This document shows, one piece after another, positions 34,416-46,299 of a DNA stretch of 64,000 nt. Below the pieces are notes generated by a model. The model was not told the origin of the DNA. It saw only the letters and a program-made list of their open reading frames with translations, and did not search any database. Both the position numbers and the translations under genes were made by a program. Source of the stretch: Akebia trifoliata (taxonomy: Eukaryota; Streptophyta; Magnoliopsida; Ranunculales; Lardizabalaceae); NCBI GenBank assembly GCA_017979445.1, contig CM030706.1:7047595-7111594 (forward strand), written 5' to 3'. Numbering within the stretch: position 1 is the first letter of the stretch; each line of letters begins with the position of its first letter.

Positions 34416-36109
34416 GTAGACACCCTATTTTTGCACTCGCTTGATTAATCAACTCGCCAACCCGATTGCAACGGTTCCCAATGATGGATGATTATTCCAA
34501 TGCTTTATTTTGTTACTAGATATGTTTCAGAAATTCGGATGTGGTATCTCAAACTAATAAAATCCTAAAAACCACACTACGCTTGAAAAATATAATTCCA
34601 AAAACATAGAAATTATCATCTTACAGACAAAAAGAAACTTCATGATAAAAATCACTAAAAAATGACAAAATTACCAAAATATCTCTAACATCAAAATATC
34701 CTTAGAGCTTACATCACGTTTAGAAAAATCTATTCGAATACATAAAATAACAAATCGAAATCAAATAAATTATTTCACCAATTTTCACAATGTTTGACAA
34801 AATTACGAAAATGTCCCTCATAAAGTTCACGACCATTTCGCACAAATTTTTTTTCATAAATGGCACAAACCAATATTCTCATTGAATGTCTTATGAAAAA
34901 TTGATTCCAAAACATCTTGGAACATCAAAAATCGACTTAAAACGCAAAAAGTCCTCTCCGAGGTCAAAACGATAATTTTACAATTTGAATAGTTAAAAAT
35001 TCTAAAATTTATAATTAAAATATTAATTAATGTAAAGTAAAATCCTAATTAAAATTAAAGTCAATCAAGTAAGATTAAAGTCAATTTTAAAGTCAATCAA
35101 GTAAGACTAAAGTCAAGATCTTAAAGTCAATTAAGTAAGACTAAAGTCAATCTTAAAGTCAATCAAGTAAAACTAAAGTCAATATCTTAAAGATAATCAA
35201 ATAATACTAAAGTCAAGATATTAAAGTCAATCAAGTAAGACTGAAGACAAAATTTCAAAGTCAATCAAGTGAGACTAAAAGTCAAAATTTTAAAGTCAAT
35301 CAAGTGAGACTAAAAGTCAAAACCTTAATAGAATTCTAATTAAATAATAACTCTATTTAAAACAATCATAATTAAATAATAATTCTATTTAAAACAATTC
35401 TAATTAAAATATAACTCTACCTAAAACAATTATAATTAAAATATAACTCTACCTAAAATAATTATAATTAACACTAACTCTATCTAAATAAACACTTAAA
35501 AAATCTATAAATAGGGGTCCTTACAATCTATTTTCGTATGAAAAAATAAACCCTAGAAAAAGTAGGTCAAAAAGCTTCCCTAACATCTCATAAACCTTAA
35601 TTTTGAAGCCCCAACTCTTTACCTAACATCTATACCCCAACTTTAGCTCAAAAAAATACCTAGAAACCCTTCCAAAACACTCTAGAAATCCATACAAAAT
35701 TAGAAAAATTCAGAAGGAGATACTTTATTTTAGAAATCCGAAATGAATCCGGTGACAGAATGAAGCGAGAAGTGCTGTACGACGAACTATTCTACCAGAT
35801 CTGAGGGAACAAGACCGTGGTTTTCGTAAAGGTAAAGATTTTAATTTTTTTTTATTGATTAGGTCTTTTTAGCAATGTAGTTCTATTTAGGAATTATTAG
35901 AGGCTGGCGTTTGCCGGGCGGGGTTGGTGCCTAATACCTTCCAACCCCGTAATGTGATCCTCAAACTCAGTTAATTTTTAAGTAGATTAGTTGTTTTTAT
36001 CCGTTTAGAGTCAATATTCGATTCCTAGATCGCAATAACTAGGTAGCGACTCCCAAACCTTAAAGATCAAAAGTAGATCCGTGCACCCCGCGAATCGAGG
36101 GCGCTTTTA
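34416..36109 (+). repeat. LTR of the Tat/Ogre-like family, plus orientation, 1694 bp
   Basis: Runs from TGTAGACACCCTATTTTTGC to GAATCGAGGGCGCTTTTA, the reverse orientation of the LTRs at 9339 and 15313; the expected final CA has become TA. Its middle holds many AAAGTCAATCAAGTAAGACT repeats (about 35055-35320). A TATA candidate (CTATAAATAGGGG) lies near 35507. The primer site follows at once, but no interior or partner LTR is present. Confidence 0.85.
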
Positions 36110-36129
36110 GTGGCGACTCCATTGGTGAT
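36110..36129 (+). other. Primer-binding site beside the plus-strand LTR
   Basis: GTGGCGACTCCATTGGTGAT directly follows the LTR end, matching the site at 15292-15312 on the other strand except for two bases. It shows that this LTR was a 5' LTR of a truncated element, not a clean solo LTR. Confidence 0.75.
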
Positions 36130-36420
36130 TATTGAGGATCTGACTTGAAAAGCTCCAAGTGTGGGATGCATTGCCAGTAGGACCTTTTTTTATTTGATTT
36201 TAAGTTATTTGTTTATTTGTTTATTTTATTTTTTATCATTCTTTTTGGCTTAATTATGGATCATTTGTTTAAATTCCGAATACTTTGTTTTGACACATTT
36301 TCATGGTTCAATGTATAATCATTTGGAGTGACCCTATATGTATATATATTAATGAATTTTAACACGTTACTAGGCATCAATTTTTTTGTGAAAATAAATT
36401 ATTTGTGAGTGATGTGGTAG
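36130..36420 (+). other. Leader remnant of the truncated LTR element
   Basis: About 290 bp of unique AT-rich sequence after the primer site with no protein-like frame; it leads straight into the A-rich tract. Confidence 0.45.
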
Positions 36421-36963
36421 GAAATAAAAAAATTACCTATTTTAATGTTATTCGTAATCATAAGAGAATTAAAATAAAAAATAAAAAAAGAAAAAGCAAA
36501 AAATGTTTAAAAATAAAATAAAAGTTAAAATAAAAATGCTTTAAAAAAAACGTTAAAAAGAAAAAAAAATGTTTAATAATTTTTTTAAAAAAAAATGTTA
36601 AAAAAAAGTTTTTAAAAAAAAACATTAAAAAGAAAAAAAAAACGTTAAAAAAAATTAAAATGTTAAAAAATAAAAACGTTAAAAAAAATAAAAACAAAAA
36701 GAAAATTAAAAAAAAAAAACGTTTTTAGAAAAAAATTAAAAAAAAAACACATTAAAAAAAAACTTTAAAAAATTAAAACCATTAAAAAAATTTTAAAAAT
36801 TAAAAAAAAAATCTAAAAGAAAAAAGAAAATTGAACAAAATTAAAAAAAAAAACGTTAAAAAAATTAAAAATAAAATAAAAAATAAAAAACAAACAAAAC
36901 AAAATGTTAAAAAAGAAAAAAAATAATAAATAAATAAATAACGTTAACAAAAAAAAAAAATTC
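36421..36963. repeat. A-rich degenerate repeat (AAACGTTAAAAA)
   Basis: More than 500 bases almost entirely of A with recurring AACGTTAAAAA and AAATTAAAA words. The antisense frame at 36458-36697 is only phenylalanine codons from T runs. It ends at R1 copy C. Confidence 0.9.
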
Positions 36964-38625
36964 TTATCTAGCAACCTCCTTTCATTATTACCCCACTGAC
37001 GTCCTACCTAGATAAAAGGGAAAACTAGTTAAAGGACCCTCACAGAAGGAATTCTTTCTAAATAGTCTGTAAATTTTCAACAGTTACTTGGCTGGACATT
37101 TAATAAATTTTTCTTCCTAAATGGTCCATGCACCTCATTTCCAACATTTCTCATGATTGAATGCCCTAACCATTCAAGCTCATCGTATTCATCCAAAAAT
37201 TGGATTTTTACACCTCAATCGAGTTTCAGAGATTCTATTTCGTCAAAAAGGATTTAAGAAAGAAGAAAAAAATTATTTTCAAGAGTTTTTTCAAATTTTT
37301 TGAAGATGTACGTAAAAAAACTAGGGTTTTTTCACTCTTTCATAGTTTTTGGATGAAAATCGATGTATAATGGTTCTTTTGGGTTAAAATCATTTAATCA
37401 AATCGTTATCTCAAGTTTTTAGTTAATCTTTTCATGTATTTTAATCGAAAAAACTCAAAAATTAAAAATGGGTGGGTTTTACCAATGTTGATTTCACCAC
37501 TTTTTATTTAATAATATCGATGAACTAAACAGTAATTAAAGAAGTGTCGAGTTCAGCAATAAAAAAAAAAAGTGAAATCGACATTAAATGAAAAAGAGTC
37601 GAGTTCGACAATGAAAATTATGAACTCAATAGTACGAGGGACCATTAAGAAAGAAAACGTTTACTAAATGTCATGTCAAGCTAACGTCCAAAACATAGGG
37701 ACTATGTAGAAAGAAAATCTTCTGCAAGGGTCCTTAAAGTAATTTTGCTTCAGTGCCCTCCCATGTCAAATAATCTTTGGATTCACTAACAATTTCATTG
37801 TTTAAGCTAGAGTTTTACAATTCATGGAGTTAACTAAATGTTTTCCAAGTGGACTTAACTTGAATGAATTTTGAGATGAACAGGCCCCCAAAATTAAAAG
37901 AATCAAATCATTAACTTAACTTCACAAAATATTTGATCAACTGGTCTACATTGTTCATGAGCTCGAAAATGCATCTAGACATGTCAAAAAAGTTAATTAT
38001 TTGGGTACAAGACTTTTGTAAAGAATAAAAAATTTATTCATTTTAAAATATTTTTATTTGACTCATCCAAGACAACTCTTTAGTCAATTTTGTTTGTTTC
38101 TTTGTTTTTATTTATTATTATTATTATTTTTTTTTTGTTAGAAATGCTAAATAGACTTTGTTTTTGGCCAACGTCCAAAGGCCCTATGGCGTGTTGGCTC
38201 ACAGCCTAACAAACGTTTGACGTGTGACACAATGACATCAGCAATAGAGAGAGCTTCTCTCTGTTGCCCGTTGCCCATGTATTTATTTTTGTAGATTTCG
38301 AAACTTAAAAAAGGGTCGTTGGGCCCACATTGATTATCACATTGACAATCCAACAATACAGTCTTTTAGATTTCATGAAAATATTCATAGTTAAAAAAAT
38401 AAAGAAGTTAAAAAAAATATTGTTTTTCGAGTTTGATCCAACGTGTTCAAAATGGACGGCCATGAAGCACCCATATTTAAAAATAAAATTCAACGGTGTA
38501 AAATAACTATTTTTAAAATAAAAAAAATTAAGTTCATATAATTTTGTTTTCTACAACTCCTTTGCATCAGATCATGGTTTGGAATGTCACAAGGTGGCCG
38601 AATCAGAAAGTTTGTTTTTTTCACT
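36964..38625. repeat. R1 dispersed repeat, copy C left part
   Basis: Enters R1 at CTAGCAACCTCCTTTCATTA (copy A about 1185) and follows it to TTTTTTTCACT near 38625. It carries its own insert near 37560-37610, where the AGTGTCGAGTTC block is duplicated as in copy D. A LINE fragment follows. Confidence 0.78.
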
Positions 38626-41097
38626 ATATCTTAGCTACAAAAATCCGACGGGTTAAAATGGCTATCAAGAGTTGGAATCAGCAGAAATATGGGAGTGTTA
38701 CTAGCAGGAAAGGTGTGGCATAATATAAGCTTAAAATTATTTAACAGAAAATTCAAGATGAGCCGTTTAATACAGAACTTGCAAGTCAGGAGAGGGTTGC
38801 CATAGGAGAACTGACTAGAGAAATTAGGGTGGAAGAATCTATGATTAGGCAAAAATCTCGGGTTCAGTGATTGAAAGAGGGGGATACAAATACCAAGCTT
38901 TTTTACGCTACGGTGGCTTCAAATAATGCGAGAAACGGGATTTTTGAAATTATTGATGATTCGGGGGAGTCCATCAGAGGCGAAGAGCGTATTGGAGACT
39001 ATGCTATTGATTATTTTCAGAAGGTATTTTCTTATTCTTCTAATTCACCTTGTCCAATTATTCCTTTAAAAAATAGGCTTTCTTTGGACCAATCTCGTTG
39101 GTTATCTAGTCCAGTTTCGAGAGAGGAAATTAAGTCGGTTGTTTTCCAGTCTCCTCTTAATAAAGCTCCTAGTCCGGATGGGTTTTGCGCTGAATTTTTT
39201 ACCTCCTTTTAGGATATTGTAGAAGAGGATTTCGTTAGAGCTATCTTGAACTTTTTTTCTCATGGGAAGCTTCTTAAGTAGTTGAACTCTACGCTTATTG
39301 TCCTTATTCCGAAGGAGAAAGATGCCAGATTTAGACCTATATCGCTTTGTAATTTTACATACAAAGTGATTACAAAAATCTTGGCCAATCGTCTTTCAAA
39401 TGTTTTGCCCTCTTTCATTAGTTTGAATCAATCGGCTTTCATTAAAGGGAGAAATATTTTTGACAATATTTTGTTAGCACATGAGTTGTTTCGTAATTCT
39501 CATCTTGATTCGAGTCATCCCTTTTTCTCGATCAAAGTTGATTTAAAAAAAGCTTATGACAAAGTTAGATGGGATTTTGTTTTGAATATTCTCAATCAAT
39601 TGCGTTGTGATGGAAAATGGATTTCTTGGATAAGGGAATGTGTTTCTACTCCTAAATTTTTTATCGTTCTTAATGGGTCTTCGTTTGGATACTTTCCTAG
39701 TAAATGTGGGCTGCGACAAGGGGATCCTATTTCCCCCTATCTTTTCACTATTGTTATGGAAGCGTTCTCTTGCATTCTTGAAGATAAAATTGGGAAGAGT
39801 CTTATTTCTATTCCTGTCAAGAACAATATTTCTCATATTTCTCACCTTATGTTTGCTGATGATATTGTTTTGTTTTCTAAAGATTGTGTTCAATTTGCTT
39901 CTCATATCAAAGCACTCCTTGATGAATTTTTTCATTTTTTGGGTCTTCAAACTAATGTCGAGAAGAGTAATGTTTTCTTTAGTAACTCATGTTCAAATAA
40001 GGATCGTATTCTTAATGTATTATCTTTTAGAGAGGGAAATCTTCCAATTTGGTATCTAGGTCTTCCACTATTTTCCTCTCGTTTGACGTCATCTATGTGT
40101 TATCCTTTGATTGAGAAAATTCAGAAACGGATTGAGGGATGGAAATCGAGATTTTTATCGTTCGAGGGTAGGATTGAACTCATTAAAGTGGTTCTATCCT
40201 CATTCCAAATTTACCGGTGGGGGTTATAAACAAAATTGAATCCTTGTTAAGTAAGTTCCTGTGGAGTGGGTCATCTTTGAGCAAATCCTTTCATCCAATT
40301 AGTTGGTCTAAAGTTTGCCGGCCTTTTAAAGAGGGTGGACTAGGAATTAGAAGGATTAGAGATTGGAATACTATCGGATTAATGAAATTATTCTGGAAAT
40401 TAATCAATGACAATAGTTTATGGTCCGAGTGGATGAAAATGAGGTATGTTAAGCAGGGAAGCATTTGGAGATGTCTTCCCCCGAGAGATGCGTCTTGGGC
40501 TTGGAGAGGTATTTTGAAGGTCCGTGAGATTACTAAAAATCAGATTCGTTTTCTAGTGGGAGATGGTTCTAAGACTTCATTTTGGAGTGATCCTTGGCTC
40601 GAAGGGGGTGCTTTGATTGATCAATTTGGTAGAAGACCGATTCTTCGCATGAATAGCAATATTGATGCTAAAGTGTCTGATTTTGCTGGTATTAATGGAT
40701 GGGAAGGTCTAATAAGAGATGAGATTCGCCTTTCAGAAATTGCCGATAAAGTTGAAGAGCACCATTCTCCTTGGCCGAATGAAGAAGATAGAATAGTGTG
40801 GACGGCTAATGCGAATGGGAAGTTCACGTTGAGCTTAGCTTGGAACTCTATTAGACGTCAGAATATGGAAGTTACGTGGTCCAAAGTAATATGGAGTAAG
40901 AAGAAGATTCCTCGTCATTCTTTTATAACTTGGATGGCACTGAACAGAAGTTTGCTAACAGCAGAAACCTTAAGGAAGCGCGGTGTGATGGCGGTATCTA
41001 AATGTGCATTGTGCCGTATGAATGTTGAGGATAATGATCACTTATCCTTCAATTGTGTCTACCATAAAGATTGCTGGAAGCTGCAATTGATAGAGGT
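38626..41097 (+). pseudogene. LINE (L1-type) ORF2 fragment
   Basis: Internal part of a non-LTR retrotransposon ORF2 on the plus strand. It starts in the linker (QKSRVQ, then LKEGDTNTKLFYATV) and runs through reverse transcriptase: NKAPSPDGFCAEFF, FRPISLCNFTYKVITKILAN, QSAFIKGRNIFDNILLAHEL, KVDLKKAYDKVRW, LRQGDPISPYLF and the catalytic FADDIVLF near 39855. It continues to the zf-RVT region (WSKKKIPRHSFITWM; CALCRMNVEDNDHLSFNC). In-frame stops lie at 38868-38870, 39210-39212 and 39279-39281. A frameshift near 40220 splits the rest. There is no endonuclease domain, 3' end or poly(A), so it is not a normal 5'-truncated insertion. Confidence 0.92.
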
Positions 41098-41277
41098 ATA
41101 GTTGGGATACAGCTATGTTCCAAACTGATCACATGCTCCTCTTGATCTCAATCTTCTCTAATAAACTACTAACAAATGACAGTAATGCCATATTTTTAAT
41201 TTGAAGTCAACCATGATCTTTTCACAAAAATTACTCATCTTCAAGCTCTTCAATTCTTATGAGATACATATATACAT
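41098..41277. repeat. R1 dispersed repeat, copy C right part
   Basis: Resumes at TAGTTGGGATACAGCTATGT (copy A 3125) and runs to about copy A 3290. Relative to copy A, some 300 bp of R1 between the two parts are missing around the LINE fragment. Confidence 0.75.
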
Positions 41278-41278
41278 A

Positions 41279-41642
41279 GGATTAGGATCCGTGTACACAC
41301 ATATCTACAGCGTGTTTTTTTCTATGTGGGTTAAAAGTTTCTGATTGAGCTGATTTTGAGTGAGGATGATCTCTATGATGAGGAGATCATCCTCACTAAA
41401 AATCAGTTAATTCTAAAACTTCTAACCCCATATTTATGAGTTGAAGAATCGTGGACCATCCATTTTTCGTAAATCACTTTTGACGAGGTTAAAAATGTTG
41501 GATTGTGCCGATTTTTCGTGAGAATGATTTCCTCAACATAGAGATTATCCTCACCAAAATTCAGCTCAATTCAAAACTTTTAGCCATTAAGACAAAACAT
41601 GTTGTAGATATGAGTAGATATGTGTGTACACGAACCCGACCC
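41279..41642. mobile_element. TA-linked foldback MITE, copy 8
   Basis: Tips GGATTAGGATCCGTGTACAC and GTGTACACGAACCCGACCC, so both arms are of one tip type. Contains the two internal hairpins. First element of the second array. Confidence 0.78.
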
Positions 41643-41662
41643 ATATATATATATATATATAT

Positions 41663-42044
41663 GGGGTCAGGTTCAAAGGACAAACATTTCAACACACATA
41701 TAGACGTGTTTTATCTTATATGGGCAAAAATGTTTGGAATGGACTGATTTTTTGTGAGGATGATCTCTGTGATGAGGAGATCATCCTTGCCAAAAATCAG
41801 CTCATTATGAAACTTCTAGACCGTCCAATTTTTGTTGAAAAATTATAGACCGTCCAATTTTTGTAAATCAATTTTGATGGGGTTACAAGTTTTGGAATGG
41901 GATGATTTTTTTGCCAGGATGATCCCCTCATCACAGAGATCATCCTCACAAAAAATCAGTCAATTCCAAACATTTTTGCCCATATAAGACAAAACACGTT
42001 GTCTATATGTGTGTTGAAATGGTTGTCCTTTGAACCTGACCCCC
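41663..42044. mobile_element. TA-linked foldback MITE, copy 9
   Basis: 382 bp; left tip GGGGTCAGGTTCAAAGGACA and right tip TGTCCTTTGAACCTGACCCC pair almost perfectly. In the interior GACCGTCCAATTTTTG occurs twice, 28 bases apart. Confidence 0.8.
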
Positions 42045-42052
42045 ATATATAT

Positions 42053-42423
42053 AGACAATGTATTTTGTCTTATATGTATTTCAACACACATATAGACAAT
42101 GTATTTTGTCTTATATGGGCAAAAATGTTTGGAATGGGCTGATTTTTTGTGAGGATGATCTCTGTGGTGAGGAGATCATCCTTGCCAAATATCAGGTCAT
42201 TATGAAACTTCTAGACCGTCCAATTTTTGTTGAAAAATTATAGACCGTCCAATTTTTGTAAATCAATTTTGATGGGGTTACAAGTTTTGGAATGAGATGA
42301 TTTTTTGCCAGGATGATCCCCTCATCACAGAGATCATCCTCACAAAAAATCAGCCCATTCCAAACATTTTTGCCCATATAAGATAAACACGTTGTCTATA
42401 TGTGTGTCGGAGGAACCCGACCC
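42053..42423. mobile_element. TA-linked foldback MITE, copy 10 (rearranged left arm)
   Basis: The left arm lacks a tip and instead carries ATAGACAATGTATTTTGTCT twice, 43 bp apart. The right tip is GTCGGAGGAACCCGACCC. Confidence 0.72.
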
Positions 42424-42435
42424 ATATATATATAT

Positions 42436-42766
42436 GGATCAAGTTCAAACGACAACCATTTCAACACACATATAGACAACGTGTTTTGTCTTATATGGGC
42501 AAAAATGTTTGGAATAGGCTGATTTTTGTGAGGATGATCTCTGTGGTGAGGAGATCATCCTTGCCAAAAATCAGCTCATTATGCAACTTCTAGACCGTCC
42601 AATTTTTGTTGAAAAATTATAGACCGTCCAATTTTTGTAAATCAATTTTGATGGGGTTACAAGTTTTGGAATGGGATGATTTTTTGCCAGGATAATCCCC
42701 TCGTCACAAAGATCATCATCACAAAAAATCAGCCCATTCCAAACATTTTTACCCATATAAGACAAA
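42436..42766. mobile_element. TA-linked foldback MITE, copy 11 (right tip lost)
   Basis: Left tip GGATCAAGTTCAAACGACAA; the right arm stops at CATATAAGACAAA and the next element starts two bases later. There is no TA tract at this junction, only TA. Confidence 0.72.
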
Positions 42767-42768
42767 TA

Positions 42769-43080
42769 GGGTCGGGTTCCTGCGACACACATATAGACAA
42801 CGTGTTTGTCTTATATGGGCAAAAATGTTTGGAATGGGCTGATTTTTTGTGAGGATGATCTCTGTGATGAGGGGATCAACCTAGCAAAAAATCATCCCAT
42901 TCCAAAACTTGTAACCCCATCAAAATTGATTTACAAAAATTGGACGGTCTAGAAGTTTCATAATGAGCTGATTTTTGGCAAGGATGATCTCCTCACCACA
43001 AAGATCATCCTCACAAAAAATCAGCCCTTCCAAACATTTTTGCCCATATAAGACAAAACACGTTGTCTATACATGTGTTG

Positions 43081-43083
<3 letters not shown>
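42769..43083. mobile_element. TA-linked foldback MITE, copy 12
   Basis: Left tip GGGTCGGGTTCCTGCGACAC; the right arm ends at ACATGTGTTGAAAT, where a 57-base TA tract takes over. Its hairpins lie in reverse order to those of copy 11. Confidence 0.72.

Positions 43084-43140
<57 letters not shown>
43084..43140. repeat. (TA)n microsatellite between MITE copies 12 and 13
   Basis: 57 bases of TA joining two MITEs, the longest such linker in the arrays. Confidence 0.95.
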
Positions 43141-43142
<2 letters not shown>

Positions 43143-43502
43143 GTCAGGTTCAAACGACAACCATTTCAACACATGTATAGACAACGTGTTTTGTCTTATA
43201 TGGGCAAAAATGTTTGGAATGGGCTGATTTTTTGTGAGGAGATCATCCTTGCCCAAAATCAACTCATTATGAAACTTCTAGACCGTCCAATTTTTGTTGA
43301 AAAATTATAGACCGTCCAATTTTTGTAAATCAATTTTGATGGGGTTACAAGTTTTGGAATGGGATGATTTTTTGCCAGGTTGATCCCCTCATCACAGAGA
43401 TCATCCTCACAAAAAATCAGCCCATTCCAAACATTTTTGCCTATATAAGACAAACACATTGTCTATATGTGTATCGCAATGTGTGTCGCAGGAACCCGAC
43501 CC
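43141..43502. mobile_element. TA-linked foldback MITE, copy 13
   Basis: 362 bp; left tip GGGTCAGGTTCAAACGACAA and right tip GTCGCAGGAACCCGACCC, so the two arms carry different tip types. Confidence 0.78.
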
Positions 43503-43829
43503 ATATATATATATATGGGTCGGGTTCTTATGACCCCTATTACGACTCACATTGCGACACACCATTTTGTCTTATATGGGCAAAAATGTTTGGAATGGGC
43601 TGATTTTTTGTGAGGATGATCTCTATGGTGAGGAGATCATCCTTGCCAAAAATCAGCTCATTATGAAACTTCTAGCCCCATGTTTACAGGTTGAAAAATT
43701 TTAGACCGTCCAATTTTTATAAATCAATTTTGATGGGGTTAGAAGTTTTGGAATGGGATGATTTTTTGCAAGGATGATCCCCTCATCACAGAGATCATCC
43801 TCACAAAACACTACAACATTTTTGATCTA

Positions 43830-44340
43830 CAGCGGCGGATTTTTCCGCCGCTACAAGGTAATTTTTCCGCCGGTAAAAGTTATTGCGGCGATGAGCAGCG
43901 GAACCAAAGATCCATCGTTGATTCCTCCGTCGCTAACTATAGTAGCGAATAACTTGTTCCGCTGTTGCAGGTTATACATTTAGCGACGGATATTAATATC
44001 CGCTGCAATAAATCAATTTTTTCACGAATAGAATATAATACATATAGCAACGGATATTAATATCCGCTGCAATAGTTCAATTTAAAAAAAATAAAATATA
44101 ACAATTATAACGACGGATATTTCTATCCGCTGCAATAGATAACTTTAAAAAAAATAAAAAATAACCCATATAGCGGCGGATGTTAATATCCGCTGCAATA
44201 GGTCAATTTAAAAAATATATATATAACAATTATTGCGGCAGATATTTCTATCCGCTGCAATAGATCATTTAAAAAAAAAAAAATAAAATAACCCATATGG
44301 CGGCGGATATTAATATCCGCTGCAATAGGTTACTTTTTTT
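43830..44340. repeat. Left subterminal repeats of CACTA-2
   Basis: About eight spaced palindromes of the form GCGGATATTAATATCCGC, separated by A- and T-rich spacers of about 35 bp. The first block is GCGGCGGATTTTTCCGCCGC. Confidence 0.88.
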
Positions 44341-44920
44341 TTTTTTAAATATATATATGACATTTAACCCATGTCATCCAACCTAGATACATTAAAAATA
44401 AATATACAATAAGCAACACCACATAACCTGCCACTGCCACCAAAATCTACTAAAAATTCAATTCAATTCGCCTAAGCTAGAGTAGCAATCTGGAAGTGGT
44501 TTATGAGAAAATGATTTGACACTGCTTGACTATAAACAAATCTATAATAGAAACTACAACACTAAGAATTCATAACCTTTACGAAAATATTCTAGCAATA
44601 ATAATGAAAAAATAAAATTTGAGTCATCATTCCAATATAAAGGAAATGACACATCAAGTAAAAGAAATTGAACAAGCATAAAACGATGAAACTTCAAATG
44701 AGTGATAAAGGTGATGAATAAGAACCCGGCATGTCAAACTAAGCAATATTATAGAGGGATAATTAATATTTATAAAAAATATATACATCGACAAAAATGA
44801 GAAATAAAAGCACATTTGATTTATAAATATTAGAACTGTACTATGAATATTATAATTTCACCTGCCACTGAAGAAATTGAATAACTGATAATCCAAATAT
44901 CATTGAATATAAGAAACCAA
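44341..44920. other. Gene-free stretch in CACTA-2
   Basis: AT-rich; no exon-like piece seen between the subterminal repeats and the last recognisable bHLH exon. The final ILR3-family exon (with a MWQFMPP motif) was looked for here and not found. Confidence 0.45.
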
Positions 44921-44929
44921 CCTATCGTA

Positions 44930-46258
44930 GGAGGCATGTAAACCATAGGTTGGTTTGCATGTCGGTAACCAATGAAAGGCATCATCTTGTTTCCAACTAC
45001 TTGGTTTATGCCAGCAAAAGCTGCTGGGATTGCTGAAGGGTGAGGCAGGAAGCTAGGTTGGGCGCTTATTGCTTTTACTTGCTGTTCCAGCTTCTCTTTA
45101 TCTGCCTTCAGCCTCTACTTCTCATCACGAAGCTCATTTTTCTCGGCCTACACAAAGGGAGCATATGTTTTAACAACGGAAAAATTTTATAGATGATACC
45201 CATCAAGAAATAATAATAATAAGCAATCCAATTTTCTTGGAGAAACATGAAAATTGGAACGAGATATTTTTAATACCCGTACATATAAACATGATCTTTA
45301 TTTAAAAAACCAGCAAACTCATACCAATATATTAGTCTCATCTAATACATGTTTCTAAACCTCGGTGACAATCCAGATCGTCCAATGTTAATATAAAAAG
45401 AACAAGGACAAACAGGACGATCCGAATCAAAGTCAACATGAATCAAAAACAAGATGAAGGCCAAGTCATTACAGTGTTAGGACGGATTCATGCCTGGGTC
45501 AGGCTAAATCATGGCATTTTAAGGCCAAGTCAGGTGAAAATAGGGTCGAAGACAAGTCACAACCAAGTCATGGGAAAATCTATGATCACATGATTGTTTA
45601 CCGAATTGACTCGGGCAAGTCAAAATGGTATATTTATCTTGTTTAACAAATACAAAGTAAAAGAAACAACGGAAGAGGGGTACAGAATAACTAAGCGAAA
45701 CATGGGCCCCACCTTCAATTCTTTAATCTTCTCCTGAAGATCCTCGTTTGATTCCTTTAGCTTCAGGGCTTCACTCCGTAACTGGGTAACCTTGCAAACA
45801 ACATCAGTCAGTATAGCAGCCTTGTCTGTTTTGGGTGGCCTTCCAGGCTCAAGGATGGAAGCCAAGTCAATAAACCTTGTGATAATGCCAAAGAATATAT
45901 AAGACAGAGATAGGGAGACAGAGTAGATGAGTAAAGACAATGAAAAAGCTAGAGTGAGCATGCCTTTCATTAAGCCTATCCCTTCGCATTTTTTCTCTGC
46001 ATGCTTTGGAGCTAGATACATGTTTCAGAACTCACCCTATGACAGACATTCCACATAGATCATGAAGGTAAAGATTCTAAAATCCCAAAAAATGCAATTT
46101 GTATTTGCATATAAAGCATGAAGCAACTAGAGCCAGCAATCCTAGAATTGTGTTCCTTTTTTAACTAAGCAGCCAAAGAAAAAGAAGCTATGTACCGTTT
46201 TCGAGAGCCTATTTCTTTGATGCCATCTGAATCCCCAAAGGAGCCATCAATGTCCACA
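44930..46258 (-). pseudogene. Captured ILR3-like bHLH transcription factor gene fragment
   Basis: Four minus-strand exons with introns kept: 46258-46196 (DIDGSFGDSDGIKEIGSRKR), 46036-45964 (basic region SSKACREKMRRDRLNER), 45875-45713 (ASILEPGRPPKTDKAAIL, then VTQLRSEALKLKESN) and 45147 to about 44930 (AEKNELRDEK, then LKADKEKLEQQVKAIS, MPFIGYRHANQPMVYMPP). The order and junction phases are those of the subgroup IVc bHLH family of Arabidopsis ILR3/bHLH105, which regulates iron homeostasis. Lesions: an extra T in exon 2 before the basic region, a TAG at 45115-45117 in exon 4 where the family has Gln, and a GC instead of GT donor at 45963-45962. The first exon and C-terminus are missing. It cannot make a full factor and is cargo of CACTA-2. 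Confidence 0.9.
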
Positions 46259-46299
46259 CTGAGAGCAGTTAGATAAACCATTAAAAATAGTTAAAACAA

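Noticed and set aside
36458..36697. Phe-rich minus-strand frame
   Set aside because: Product of T runs opposite the A-rich repeat.
39543..39950. 135-codon minus-strand frame over the LINE
   Set aside because: Antisense shadow of the reverse transcriptase, which carries clear motifs on the plus strand.
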